A stretch of DNA of 7,465 nucleotides from Chloroflexota bacterium (GTDB taxonomy: Bacteria > Chloroflexota > Anaerolineae > UBA1429): positions 1 through 7,465 of the forward strand of contig JACIWY010000170.1 in assembly GCA_014360745.1 (NCBI GenBank), read 5' to 3'. Shown here piece by piece: positions 1 to 5,846 of the stretch. A program made the translations under genes and the position numbers. Position 1 is the stretch's first letter; every line of letters begins with the position of its first letter. The notes under the pieces were generated by a model, which ran no database searches, was not told the DNA's origin, and was given only the letters and a program-made list of their open reading frames with translations.

Positions 1-615
1 CGCGAAGCTGTCGGTCCCAAGGTGTTGATCGCCATGGATGCCCATGGCCGGCCTCGACCGGGCCAGGCGATCAAAATGATCCGCGCCTTGGAGCCCTACG
101 ATCTCTACTTTTTTGAAGAGCCCGTACCGCCCGACAATGTCGCCGCTTTCAAACGGCTGGCCGAGGCCAACCTGAACGTGAACCTGGCCACCGGCGAGCG
201 CCTGTTCACCAAATGGGGTTATACCGAACTGATCGAAAACCAGTATGTCGATATCATCCAGCCCGACGTCTGCCACGACGGCGGCATTTTGGAGACGCGC
301 AAAATCGCGGCCATGGCCGAGGCGTACTATATCCGCGTGGCGCCGCACAACCCCAATGGGCCGGTAGCCACCGCCGCTTCCCTGCAGCTCGGCGCCTGCC
401 TGCCCAACTTTTGCATCCTGGAATACGCCCAGAACCAGCCCTGGCGCGATCAGATCCTCCAAGAGCCGTTGCAGATCGTCGATGGCTCCGTCGCCTTGCC
501 GGAAAAGCCCGGCCTGGGCATCGAATTGAATTTCGCCGAGATCGCCAAGCTGCCCTACCAACCACGCGACTACCAAGGCTCCTTCTGGCCGGATGGGGGT
601 GTGGCCGACATCTAA
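1..615 (+). CDS. Mandelate racemase / galactonate dehydratase-like enolase-superfamily enzyme, C-terminal part (5' end outside window)
   Basis: The reading frame is open from base 1 to the TAA at 613-615 and gives 204 residues, so the N-terminal capping domain and the true start lie upstream. Enolase-superfamily enzymes use a metal to stabilise the enolate formed when a proton is taken from a carbon next to a carboxylate; this branch dehydrates sugar acids. The barrel motifs appear in order (numbered within the fragment): MDAHGR with D13 and H15, FFEEPV with E39/E40, TGERLF with E66, QPD with D89, APHNPNGP with H116, and ILEY with E141. These match the metal ligands, the His-Asp dyad and the last-strand Glu. 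The D-x-H-G pattern resembles galactonate and related sugar-acid dehydratases more than true mandelate racemases. The C-terminus (PGLGIE, then PRDYQGSF and PDG) is also typical. The exact substrate cannot be read from sequence. The active site looks intact. Confidence 0.9.
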   Translation, partial: REAVGPKVLIAMDAHGRPRPGQAIKMIRALEPYDLYFFEEPVPPDNVAAFKRLAEANLNVNLATGERLFTKWGYTELIENQYVDIIQPDVCHDGGILETRKIAAMAEAYYIRVAPHNPNGPVATAASLQLGACLPNFCILEYAQNQPWRDQILQEPLQIVDGSVALPEKPGLGIELNFAEIAKLPYQPRDYQGSFWPDGGVADI

Positions 616-623
616 CCAATTCC

Positions 624-652
624 TTGACGACATCCCCCTGCCCCTCTATGAT
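624..652 (+). promoter_or_regulatory. Sigma70-type promoter for the MBL-fold hydrolase gene
   Basis: TTGACG at 624-629 and TATGAT at 647-652 are separated by exactly 17 bases, and each differs from consensus at one position. Transcription would start near 658-660, leaving a leader of about 25 bases before the ATG at 684. The site lies in the 68-base gap after the dehydratase gene, so the hydrolase is probably transcribed independently, at least in part. The prediction comes from sequence only. Confidence 0.65.
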
Positions 653-683
653 CGGGCGCGACGATTTATCCAAGGGAAGGGCC

Positions 684-1322
684 ATGATTTTACAACGCTT
701 GGTGGTGGGCCCGCTCTCGTCCAATTGCTACCTGGTGGGCTGCGACGAGACGCGCGAGGCGATGATCATCGATCCGGGCGGCGATGCCGAAGAGATTTTG
801 GCCGCCGTCGAGAAACACAAGCTGCATGTAACCCTTGTGGTGTTGACCCATTTTCACTTTGACCATGCGTTGGCTGCCAAACCGGTGTGCCAGGCGACAG
901 GGGCGCGTTTGGCCATCCATTATCTAGAAGTCGGGTATCTGCGAGAGCCGCCGGTCCTGTTCCGCCTCTTTAGCCCGGAAGTGCCCCGGGGCCTGGAAGC
1001 CGACCTGTTGTTGCATGACGGCGATGTCCTACAGATCGGCACGCTCCAGGCCCGCGTGCTCCATACGCCGGGGCATTCGCCGGGCAGCATTTCGCTCTGG
1101 CTGGAACAAGAGGGGGTCCTGTTCTCAGGAGATCTGCTTTTCCAAGATGGCGTGGGGCGCACCGACTTTCCCGGCAGCAGCGCATGGGAGCTGATGCGCA
1201 GCATCCAGGAGCGGATTTTCACCTTACCTGAGGAAACCGTCGTCTACCCTGGGCATGGCCCGGAGACGACGGTGGGCACGGAGAAACGCTATAACCCTTG
1301 GGTTGGCGCAGGGCGTGGCTAA
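684..1322 (+). CDS. MBL-fold metallo-hydrolase, glyoxalase II / YcbL-like
   Basis: This 212-residue protein has the full metallo-beta-lactamase-fold metal site: THFHFDH (H56, H58, D60, H61), TPGHSPG (H131), FSGD (D150) and YPGHG (H191). The second half (SGDLLF, then GVGRTDFPGS, then PGHGPETT and NP near the end) follows the small YcbL-type glyoxalase II group, which hydrolyses thioesters such as S-lactoylglutathione. Other thiol thioesters or unrelated substrates are possible in an organism that may lack glutathione. There is no signal peptide, so it should be cytosolic. The ATG at 684 is chosen because AAGGGAAGG lies just upstream (672-680) and the protein then begins with the family's usual strand (MILQRL, then SSNCYLV). 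The same frame is open back to base 213, but that stretch lies inside the dehydratase gene and is low-complexity Arg-rich shadow. The last residues (WVGAGRG) differ from the usual NPFL-type end. Confidence 0.92.
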   Translation: MILQRLVVGPLSSNCYLVGCDETREAMIIDPGGDAEEILAAVEKHKLHVTLVVLTHFHFDHALAAKPVCQATGARLAIHYLEVGYLREPPVLFRLFSPEVPRGLEADLLLHDGDVLQIGTLQARVLHTPGHSPGSISLWLEQEGVLFSGDLLFQDGVGRTDFPGSSAWELMRSIQERIFTLPEETVVYPGHGPETTVGTEKRYNPWVGAGRG

Positions 1323-1345
1323 AGCCCAGCACGAGGAAAGGTGGC

Positions 1346-1663
1346 TCAGGGCAACACGCGGCCCAAGAGCGCAAACGCAGCCATACCTGTCAACATGGTC
1401 CATACCATGTTGCGTGTGCGCCAGGCCACCAAAAAGGCAGGCAATGCAGCCCACACATAGGGGTTATGCCAAGCGATGAAAGGGGCCCCCTCGCGAACCA
1501 ACAAGCTGGGCGCCAGCGACGCCGCCAGCACGGCACCGGGCACCAAACGCAGCCATTCTTCCGCCCAGGCGGGCAGGCGCACGCGACTGAGGGCAACCAA
1601 AGGCAGTAGCCGCAACAGAAAAGTCGCCAGAGCCAGCATCAGGATCAGGCCCGTAACGCTCAT
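1346..1663 (-). CDS. azlD: AzlD family small subunit of branched-chain amino acid exporter
   Basis: This 105-residue hydrophobic protein has about four membrane segments (roughly residues 4-24, 40-56, 66-82 and 86-103). The start MSVTGLILMLALATFLLRLLP, with RLLPL followed by LPAW.EEWLRLVPGAVLAA, is the AzlD pattern. AzlD works with AzlC as the small subunit of a membrane exporter of branched-chain amino acids and analogues such as azaleucine. The start codon overlaps the azlC stop in an ATGA, and AAGGGGG (minus strand, 1675-1669) provides a ribosome binding site 5 bases upstream, so translation is probably coupled. The frame stays open further upstream through azlC, but that extension is Arg/His/Gly-rich shadow and is not part of the protein. 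The gene converges on the hydrolase gene with a 23-base gap and no visible terminator. Confidence 0.9.
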   Translation of the reverse strand: MSVTGLILMLALATFLLRLLPLVALSRVRLPAWAEEWLRLVPGAVLAASLAPSLLVREGAPFIAWHNPYVWAALPAFLVAWRTRNMVWTMLTGMAAFALLGRVLP

Positions 1664-2370
1664 GAGCGCCCCCTTCGCAGCATGCGCAACACAGGAACGG
1701 CCAGGGTAACCACAAGTAGCGTGGCGAGCATGGCGCTCCAGGTGCTCGAAACCACCGCTCGCGCGAGCAAAGCCACGATCGCCGTCAGTGCGGCCACTAC
1801 CGCCTGCGAGCGTGTGCGCAGCAGCAAAAAGAGCAGGCAAATTAAACTGGCCGGTAGGGCGAATTCGAATCCCAGCCCTTGGGGAATGGCCGCGCCAAAA
1901 AACAGCCCCGCCCATGTTGAGACTTGCCAAAAGGTGAAAATGGCCAGCCCCGATCCCAAATAGAAGCAAATGTCGCCGCCCCTTGCCTCGAACTCCGCCA
2001 TGCTGACGGCAAAGGATTCGTCGGTAAGCAGGTGGGCCAAAAAGGGGCGCAAGCTTTTCGGCGCGCGCCGGACATGGGGCATGAGAGCGGCGCTGAGCAA
2101 TAGCAAACGCAAGTTGATAAGGATGCCGGTGACTAGGACCGGCAACGCAGCCGCGCCCTGAGCCAACATGCTGATGCAAACAAACTGGGCAGTGCCGGCG
2201 AATATCGCGGCCGACATGAGCACCGCTTGCCAAGGTGGGGCGGCATCGGCGGCAACGGCGCCGAAGGCCAAGCCAAAAGGCACGACGCTTAGCGCCACCG
2301 GCAAAGTAGCCCTAAAACCGCGATGGATCGCGGCCAAGCGCCTCGGATTATTGGCAAACTCCGAACTCAT
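1660..2370 (-). CDS. azlC: AzlC family branched-chain amino acid exporter, large subunit
   Basis: This 236-residue integral membrane protein has the AzlC signatures: PVALSVVPFGLAFG (residues 24-37), FAGTAQF (57-63), INLR (85-88) and LLTDESF (114-120). Several hydrophobic segments follow, and the tail is short and basic (RMLRRGRS). AzlC is the main subunit of the AzlCD transporter, which exports branched-chain amino acids (YgaZ/YgaH in enterobacteria) across the inner membrane. The start is the ATG at 2368-2370, preceded by AGGAGAGGAA on the minus strand, a strong ribosome binding site. Its stop overlaps the azlD start by 4 bases. It begins only 27 bases after the epsI stop on the same strand, which suggests read-through from the exosortase genes. 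A separate promoter inside epsI cannot be excluded. Confidence 0.93.
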   Translation of the reverse strand: MSSEFANNPRRLAAIHRGFRATLPVALSVVPFGLAFGAVAADAAPPWQAVLMSAAIFAGTAQFVCISMLAQGAAALPVLVTGILINLRLLLLSAALMPHVRRAPKSLRPFLAHLLTDESFAVSMAEFEARGGDICFYLGSGLAIFTFWQVSTWAGLFFGAAIPQGLGFEFALPASLICLLFLLLRTRSQAVVAALTAIVALLARAVVSSTWSAMLATLLVVTLAVPVLRMLRRGRS

Positions 2371-2397
2371 TTCCTCTCCTACTATGCGGTTCTGTTC

Positions 2398-3165
2398 TCA
2401 GAAGCGGTGCCAGCGCGCCGTGTCGCCGAACAGTAGCCGCGCCAGCTCGATAAGGCGCCGTTCGGCATCCGCAAGGCCGTGGCGATCCACGCCGGTTACC
2501 TCGGTGCTCAAGCGCCATGAGGCCACGCCTTTCGCCGGATCGCGCGAAGGCCCGTCCCACTGATACCAGTAATAGATAACGCGCTGTATCTCGTCGCGGG
2601 CAAATGCGCCCCGACGCACGGCAAACGCCTTGCCTTCGGCAATGGGCACACGCACGATATCATCGAGAAACGTCTGCCAGGAAGCACTAGTATGGCACGA
2701 ATGGGGCGTGTGTTCGAACAGGTGAAAGCTCTTGGGCCCCCGCGAGGCGATGACGGTGAGCCACACAAACTCCTCCGTGCCACCTCGGTAAAGCCGACGA
2801 AGCACCACATCGGGTTGATCATACCATTTGTCAATGTCGGCATCGGAGCCCAGCTCCTCGCCGCGCCAACGGCCCAATGTCAGAGGCAGCGCCTCCGACA
2901 CCTTGTCGATACGTAGATCATAGGGGCTAATCACCACTGCTTCGTCAGGCGTGACCTCGTACCAGCCGGCCACATCGGTGTGCAACAGATAACGTGGCAC
3001 AGTGGTCGTGTCTCCGAGCGGCGTTTCGCCCTCCTGCAAAGCAGCCTCTCTGCCGACCAGAAAGGGCAATGGGCTAAAAGAGCCAAGCCTCGAGCTCCAC
3101 ACCAAGCCCGCCGCCACAGCCAACAGAAGCAAAGGGGCTAGATATCGGAGCGTATCCCGACGCAT
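2398..3165 (-). CDS. epsI: EpsI family exosortase-associated protein
   Basis: With the start at MRRDTLRY this protein has 255 residues. It opens with a short basic stretch and one hydrophobic segment (about 8-24), so it is probably membrane-anchored with a long extracytoplasmic domain. Family features are LPLTLGRWRGEEL (93-105), HTPHSC followed by SASW (152-163) and YYWYQWDG (198-205). EpsI proteins accompany exosortases in exopolysaccharide and PEP-CTERM-type sorting loci; their biochemical role is unclear. The family's usual H-x-P-x-x-C core is present (H152, P154, C157), but H155 and H158 flank it where other members often have other residues. The frame is open 22 codons further upstream, but the ATG at 3163-3165 is preferred. 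It has GAGG 6 bases upstream (plus-strand 3172-3175) and puts the basic-then-hydrophobic segment at the N-terminus. It overlaps the end of the exosortase gene by 28 bases. Confidence 0.85.
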   Translation of the reverse strand: MRRDTLRYLAPLLLLAVAAGLVWSSRLGSFSPLPFLVGREAALQEGETPLGDTTTVPRYLLHTDVAGWYEVTPDEAVVISPYDLRIDKVSEALPLTLGRWRGEELGSDADIDKWYDQPDVVLRRLYRGGTEEFVWLTVIASRGPKSFHLFEHTPHSCHTSASWQTFLDDIVRVPIAEGKAFAVRRGAFARDEIQRVIYYWYQWDGPSRDPAKGVASWRLSTEVTGVDRHGLADAERRLIELARLLFGDTARWHRF

Positions 3166-3992
3166 CCCAAACCTCGGCCGGCAAGCATCAAAAGTCCGAG
3201 GGCCAACGCAAAGAGGAGCAGGCCCGACCAATCATGAAAATAGCGCAGCGCTGCATCGACGCCTGCGTAATGGCCCAGCAACAACAGCAACCAGATGCGG
3301 GTTAGATTGACGGCCAGCGCGATGAACGGCGAAAACAGCAGCAGCAAAGCCCGTTTCCAAAGGGGCCCGCGAACGAGAAAGGCATACAAAGCGGCCAGGG
3401 CCATGAGCGCAACGAGCGAATTGAGCCCGCTACAAGGAGCACCCACTGTCATGGCTCCTCCGGCCAAACCGATACGTGCCCCCTCAACGGTCGCTTGAAT
3501 GCCCAAAGGTCGGGCCAGAACAGCAGCCCAATGGGCTACGCCCCGCGCTAGAACAGGCGCCCAAGAGTCCATCCAAGGCAGGGGGATCATGAACAATAAA
3601 AAAGCCAGTGGGAAGCTATGGCGTTTCAGCCCAGAGATCCCACCGATGGTCATGACCAAGCCGGCCAGGCTAAGGACGAGCGCCAACGAAGAAAGCAGAT
3701 GTCGTTGCCTGCCCAGGGCAAAGAGATGAACGCCCAAAGACACGCCCAAGGCCGCCAGGCCCTCCCCCAAAGCGTCCTGAGGCTTCTCTCGGTGCTCCCG
3801 TGAGAGCCGCCAGGCACACCAGGCGGCGATGGCCGGGATGAGCAAGCCATGGCTATAGTAGGGGCTGCTGAGCCATGTGTTCACCAACCACACCAGCGTG
3901 GGGTAAAAAACAACGGCGAGGAGACAAAACGCCAGCCCCCAGTAAGGGCCTGCATTGCGCCCCGATTCGAGCGAGGATGGTTTCCTATTCAC
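3138..3992 (-). CDS. xrt: Exosortase (transmembrane transpeptidase-like sorting enzyme)
   Basis: This 284-residue polytopic membrane protein has around eight hydrophobic segments. Exosortases are thought to recognise a C-terminal sorting tag (PEP-CTERM-like) on exported proteins and cleave it with a Cys-Arg-His active site on the outer face of the membrane. All three residues are here: C187 in GAPCSGLNSL, R232 in VNLTRI and H253 in YFHDWSGLLLF. The N-terminal YYSHGLLIP (45-53) and IPLPWMDSW (136-144) are also family features. It is followed by the usual partner epsI with a 28-base overlap. The start is GTG at 3990-3992, since no other start codon occurs between it and the upstream stop. No Shine-Dalgarno is visible before it, so the start is the weakest part of the call. 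No substrate with a sorting tag lies in this window. The subfamily cannot be assigned by eye. Confidence 0.9.
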   Translation of the reverse strand: MNRKPSSLESGRNAGPYWGLAFCLLAVVFYPTLVWLVNTWLSSPYYSHGLLIPAIAAWCAWRLSREHREKPQDALGEGLAALGVSLGVHLFALGRQRHLLSSLALVLSLAGLVMTIGGISGLKRHSFPLAFLLFMIPLPWMDSWAPVLARGVAHWAAVLARPLGIQATVEGARIGLAGGAMTVGAPCSGLNSLVALMALAALYAFLVRGPLWKRALLLLFSPFIALAVNLTRIWLLLLLGHYAGVDAALRYFHDWSGLLLFALALGLLMLAGRGLGCVGIRSDI

Positions 3993-4023
3993 AGGTTTAT
4001 GGTCGGTGAAACCGCCCGATTTT

Positions 4024-4052
4024 TTGACATAGAGACGCCCACCATCTATAAT
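4024..4052 (+). promoter_or_regulatory. Perfect-consensus sigma70-type promoter upstream of DUF177-rpmF
   Basis: TTGACA at 4024-4029 and TATAAT at 4047-4052 both match the consensus exactly, with an optimal 17-base spacer. The start of transcription would be near 4058-4060, giving a leader of about 28 bases before the ATG at 4087, with AAGAGG at 4076-4081 as ribosome binding site. A short inverted repeat (TCTAT at 4045-4049 and ATAGA at 4056-4060) spans the -10 box and start site. A strong unregulated promoter suits a ribosomal-protein operon. Confidence 0.85.
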
Positions 4053-4086
4053 GGCATAGAAACTAGAACGTTAACAAGAGGTCACT

Positions 4087-4623
4087 ATGATATACAATGT
4101 CGCGCAACTGCTCAAGGAAGGCGTCGGCGCCTCGCGCCGCCGCACCGCCTCTGGCGATTTACGCGACATCGATGAACTCAACCCAGGGGATACCCATCTG
4201 GAGGGTGAGCTGCTTTTTGTGCGCACGCCTCGAGGTATCCTGGTGACGGGCAAGGCGCACGTATCCGTCAATCAGATGTGTCGCCGCTGTCTGGAGCTGA
4301 CCCGGGTGGAGATCGAATTCGAGATCGAGGAAGAGTTTATCCCTTCCATCGATATCGAGACCGGCGCTAGCTTGCCCATCACCGATGAAGACGAACCCGA
4401 GTTGATCATCGACGAGCATCATATGCTCGACATGACCGAGGTTTTGCGACAATATGTTATTGTCGCCAGCATGTCGCCCAGCTTGTGTCGCCCGGATTGT
4501 AAGGGCTTGTGTCCGATATGCGGGCAGAACCTGAACCTCGCTTCATGCCAGTGTCGCCGAGACGAGATCGATCCGCGGTTGTCCATTTTGGCCCAACTAC
4601 TAAGCAGCCCGGAAGATGAATAG
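4087..4623 (+). CDS. yceD: DUF177 / YceD family protein (large-ribosomal-subunit RNA accumulation protein)
   Basis: This 178-residue protein is acidic in the middle and has paired cysteines: CRRC (C65, C68) and a C-terminal cluster C134, C138, C142, C145, C154, C156 in the pattern CxxxCKGLCPICGQNLN...CxC. The CKGLC.xCGxNLN motif followed by DPRLSILAQL is diagnostic of DUF177. Members lie next to rpmF in very many bacteria, and family work links them to 23S rRNA accumulation. The cysteines probably bind zinc, which is inference. The start is supported by AAGAGG and the consensus promoter just upstream. The gene ends 28 bases before rpmF and is surely co-transcribed with it. No signal peptide or membrane segment is present, so it is cytosolic. 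Confidence 0.93.
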   Translation: MIYNVAQLLKEGVGASRRRTASGDLRDIDELNPGDTHLEGELLFVRTPRGILVTGKAHVSVNQMCRRCLELTRVEIEFEIEEEFIPSIDIETGASLPITDEDEPELIIDEHHMLDMTEVLRQYVIVASMSPSLCRPDCKGLCPICGQNLNLASCQCRRDEIDPRLSILAQLLSSPEDE

Positions 4624-4651
4624 ATAAAATTGCTGAAAGGAATGCCTAAAT

Positions 4652-4837
4652 ATGACTCCTCTACCGAAACGAAAACAATCCAAAGGTCGTACCCGACGGC
4701 GACGAGCCCACCAGGCTCTCACCGCCCTCAAGCTCGTGGAGTGCCCGTCTTGTCATGAGATGCGCCGGCCGCACCACATCTGCCCCTCCTGCGGCAGTTA
4801 CGATGGCGAGACGGTCATCGAGGTCAAGGCCGACTAA
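4652..4837 (+). CDS. rpmF: Large-subunit ribosomal protein bL32
   Basis: This 61-residue basic protein starts MTPLPKRKQSKGRTRRRR and carries a zinc ribbon of two CxxC pairs (C31/C34 and C44/C47). It is therefore the zinc-binding form of bL32, a component of the 50S subunit. The length is normal. The start at 4652 keeps the conserved PKRK...SKGR beginning; its ribosome binding site AAAGGA (4636-4641) lies 10 bases upstream. Another ATG at 4642-4644 sits directly after that site in a different frame and encodes only 38 unrelated residues. The end (ETVIEVKAD) extends slightly past the usual last strand. It shares the promoter at 4024-4052 with DUF177. Confidence 0.97.
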   Translation: MTPLPKRKQSKGRTRRRRAHQALTALKLVECPSCHEMRRPHHICPSCGSYDGETVIEVKAD

Positions 4838-4850
4838 CTTTTGAGCGAAG

Positions 4851-4892
4851 CAAGGGCCGCGGCGGGGTGCTAGGCGCTCTTGGCGGCCCTTG
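4851..4892 (+). terminator. Hairpin after rpmF (possible partial terminator or processing site)
   Basis: A perfect 10-base inverted repeat (CAAGGGCCGC at 4851-4860 and GCGGCCCTTG at 4883-4892) encloses a 22-base GC-rich loop. It begins 14 bases after the rpmF stop. The sequence after the stem (TGTATGTAG) is not a T-run, so this is not a classic intrinsic terminator. It could slow polymerase, protect the 3' end of the DUF177-rpmF message, or serve as a processing point before asp23-nusB-tat. The structure is seen; its role is inferred. Confidence 0.4.
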
Positions 4893-4948
4893 TATGTAGA
4901 ATAGTTTGTAAGGACGGTCGCGGAACGGATCGTCACGCCGCAGAAATT

Positions 4949-4954
4949 GGGAGG
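4949..4954 (+). promoter_or_regulatory. Ribosome binding site fixing the asp23 start
   Basis: GGGAGG lies 6 bases before the GTG at 4961. It decides that start over the longer open frame that begins in the rpmF-asp23 hairpin region, whose extra 27 residues do not resemble the family. Confidence 0.8.
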
Positions 4955-4960
4955 CACACC

Positions 4961-5317
4961 GTGGGAAAAAGGCTTGGAGCGGTCCGCATCTCCCCTCAAG
5001 TTCTGGCCACCACCGCTCGCTTGGCAGCCTTGTCGGTGCCGGGCGTGGTCTCCATGCATCACGATTTGTCCAGTGGAGTGGATCGTTGGCTAAGGGGCAA
5101 GGGGACCGGCGAGGGTGTGTATATCCAACTTGTGGATGACGCCGTCTCTGTAGATCTTTATATCGTGGCGGCCAAAAATGTAAATTTATACGAGTTGGGA
5201 TGCGAGATCCAATCCCGCGTCGCGCGCGCCATTCAAGAAATGGTGGGCATGCCCGTATTGGCCGTGAATGTGCATATCGAGGATGTCGAGACGTCTGTCA
5301 AGGACGAGGCCTCCTAG
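4961..5317 (+). CDS. Asp23/Gls24 family envelope stress response protein
   Basis: This 118-residue protein covers the whole Asp23/Gls24 (DUF322) domain: GAVRISPQVLATTARLAAL..VPGVV (6-30), VDLYIVAAKNVNLYELG (64-80) and AIQEMVGMPVLAVNVHIEDV (90-109). In Gram-positive bacteria such proteins associate with the membrane or the alkaline-shock response, and a paralogue (YqhY) is encoded near nusB. The molecular role is not settled. The GTG start at 4961 is set by the GGGAGG 6 bases upstream and by the family's usual length. The next gene, nusB, begins 10 bases after the stop, so the two are co-transcribed. There is no signal peptide or membrane segment. A positively charged loop (DRWLRGKG, 41-48) replaces a variable part of the domain. 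Confidence 0.92.
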   Translation: MGKRLGAVRISPQVLATTARLAALSVPGVVSMHHDLSSGVDRWLRGKGTGEGVYIQLVDDAVSVDLYIVAAKNVNLYELGCEIQSRVARAIQEMVGMPVLAVNVHIEDVETSVKDEAS

Positions 5318-5327
5318 AGGGGGAGTC

Positions 5328-5798
5328 GTGAAGATCAGGCGACGGGCGCGCATCACTGCCTTTCAAGCACTTTTTGAGGTAGATGTGACTGCGCACGATC
5401 CCGAGAGCGCCCTCCGAGAGCGCCTCGAAGAGCGTCCTTTGCCCGCGGATGGAGAGGGATTTTGTCGGCGCCTGACGTACGGCGTGCTTCGACATCGCGA
5501 AGCGTTGGACGAGATATTGCAGCGCATCGCGCCCGAATGGCCGCTGGATCAGATCGCACCGGTGGACCGCAATATTCTGCGCTTGGCGGCCTACGAATTG
5601 GTGTATAGCGAGGAAACGCCACCCAAAGTGGCGATCAACGAAGCCGTAGAGCTGGCCAAGTTGTTCGGCAGCGAGAGCTCTGGGCGTTTCGTCAACGGCG
5701 TATTGGGCACGTTGCTTTCCGACCTGCATAATCTTCGCACCCGCCTCAATCAAGAGGCCGAAGCGCATATCGCTACCTCTCACGGTGAACCCTCTTGA
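5328..5798 (+). CDS. nusB: Transcription antitermination factor NusB
   Basis: This 156-residue, mostly helical protein has the NusB signatures: RRRARITAFQALFEVD at the N-terminus (4-19), VDRNILRLAAYEL (79-91), and VAINEAVELAKLFG followed by RFVNGVLG (101-127). NusB binds boxA RNA with ribosomal protein S10 and lets RNA polymerase read through rRNA operons, so it acts in the cytosol on nascent rRNA. The start is GTG at 5328, just after a purine-rich AGAGGGGGAG site (5316-5325) that overlaps the asp23 stop. The longer frame reading back into asp23 adds residues with no family resemblance. The last 20 or so residues are a variable tail. Confidence 0.95.
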   Translation: MKIRRRARITAFQALFEVDVTAHDPESALRERLEERPLPADGEGFCRRLTYGVLRHREALDEILQRIAPEWPLDQIAPVDRNILRLAAYELVYSEETPPKVAINEAVELAKLFGSESSGRFVNGVLGTLLSDLHNLRTRLNQEAEAHIATSHGEPS

Positions 5799-5828
5799 TC
5801 ACCATAGCCCGCGCGTTTCGACGCCCAT

Positions 5829-5840
5829 AGGAGGTCCTCC
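5829..5840 (+). promoter_or_regulatory. Palindromic Shine-Dalgarno region of tatB
   Basis: AGGAGG at 5829-5834 is a full-strength ribosome binding site, but it lies 12 bases before the ATG at 5847, longer than usual. It is followed at once by TCCTCC, so GGAGG and CCTCC form an inverted repeat around a single T. The site could therefore pair with itself (four pairs, three-base loop) or between transcripts. Any effect on translation is inference. Confidence 0.5.
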
Positions 5841-5846
5841 AAATCG

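Noticed and set aside
22..24. GTG at 22 as the start of the dehydratase gene.
   Set aside because: The frame is open to base 1 with family-like residues before it, and the N-terminal domain is missing; the gene simply enters from outside the window.
213..683. N-terminal extension of the MBL-fold hydrolase frame upstream of 684.
   Set aside because: It overlaps the dehydratase gene, is Arg/Pro-rich shadow sequence, and the ATG at 684 has a ribosome binding site, a promoter and the family's normal N-terminus.
254..724. A 156-codon minus-strand frame opposite the dehydratase gene.
   Set aside because: Very Arg-rich composition typical of antisense shadow; the plus strand has clear enolase-superfamily motifs.
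1292..1327. Short palindromes (AACCC/GGGTT and GGCT/AGCC) at the end of the hydrolase gene as a bidirectional terminator.
   Set aside because: Stems of 4-5 pairs with two-base loops and no T-run on either strand; not credible as a terminator.
1664..2233. The azlD frame stays open through most of azlC, suggesting a 295-residue protein or fusion.
   Set aside because: The extension is His/Arg/Gly-rich with no membrane pattern, while the other frame gives a textbook AzlC. azlD has its own ribosome binding site and an ATGA overlap.
4004..4025. Small stem (CGGT/ACCG) followed by six T's, resembling an intrinsic terminator on the plus strand.
   Set aside because: The stem has only four pairs, there is no plus-strand gene upstream to terminate, and the T's run into the TTGACA box of the strong promoter.
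4897..4902. TAGAAT as a -10 box for a separate asp23 promoter.
   Set aside because: No -35-like hexamer occurs at 15-18 bases upstream and there is no extended -10 TG, so it is too weak to call.
5298..5783. A 161-codon open frame on the minus strand opposite nusB.
   Set aside because: It is a mirror of a well-supported gene in GC-rich DNA, with no recognisable domain and no ribosome binding site that I can see.
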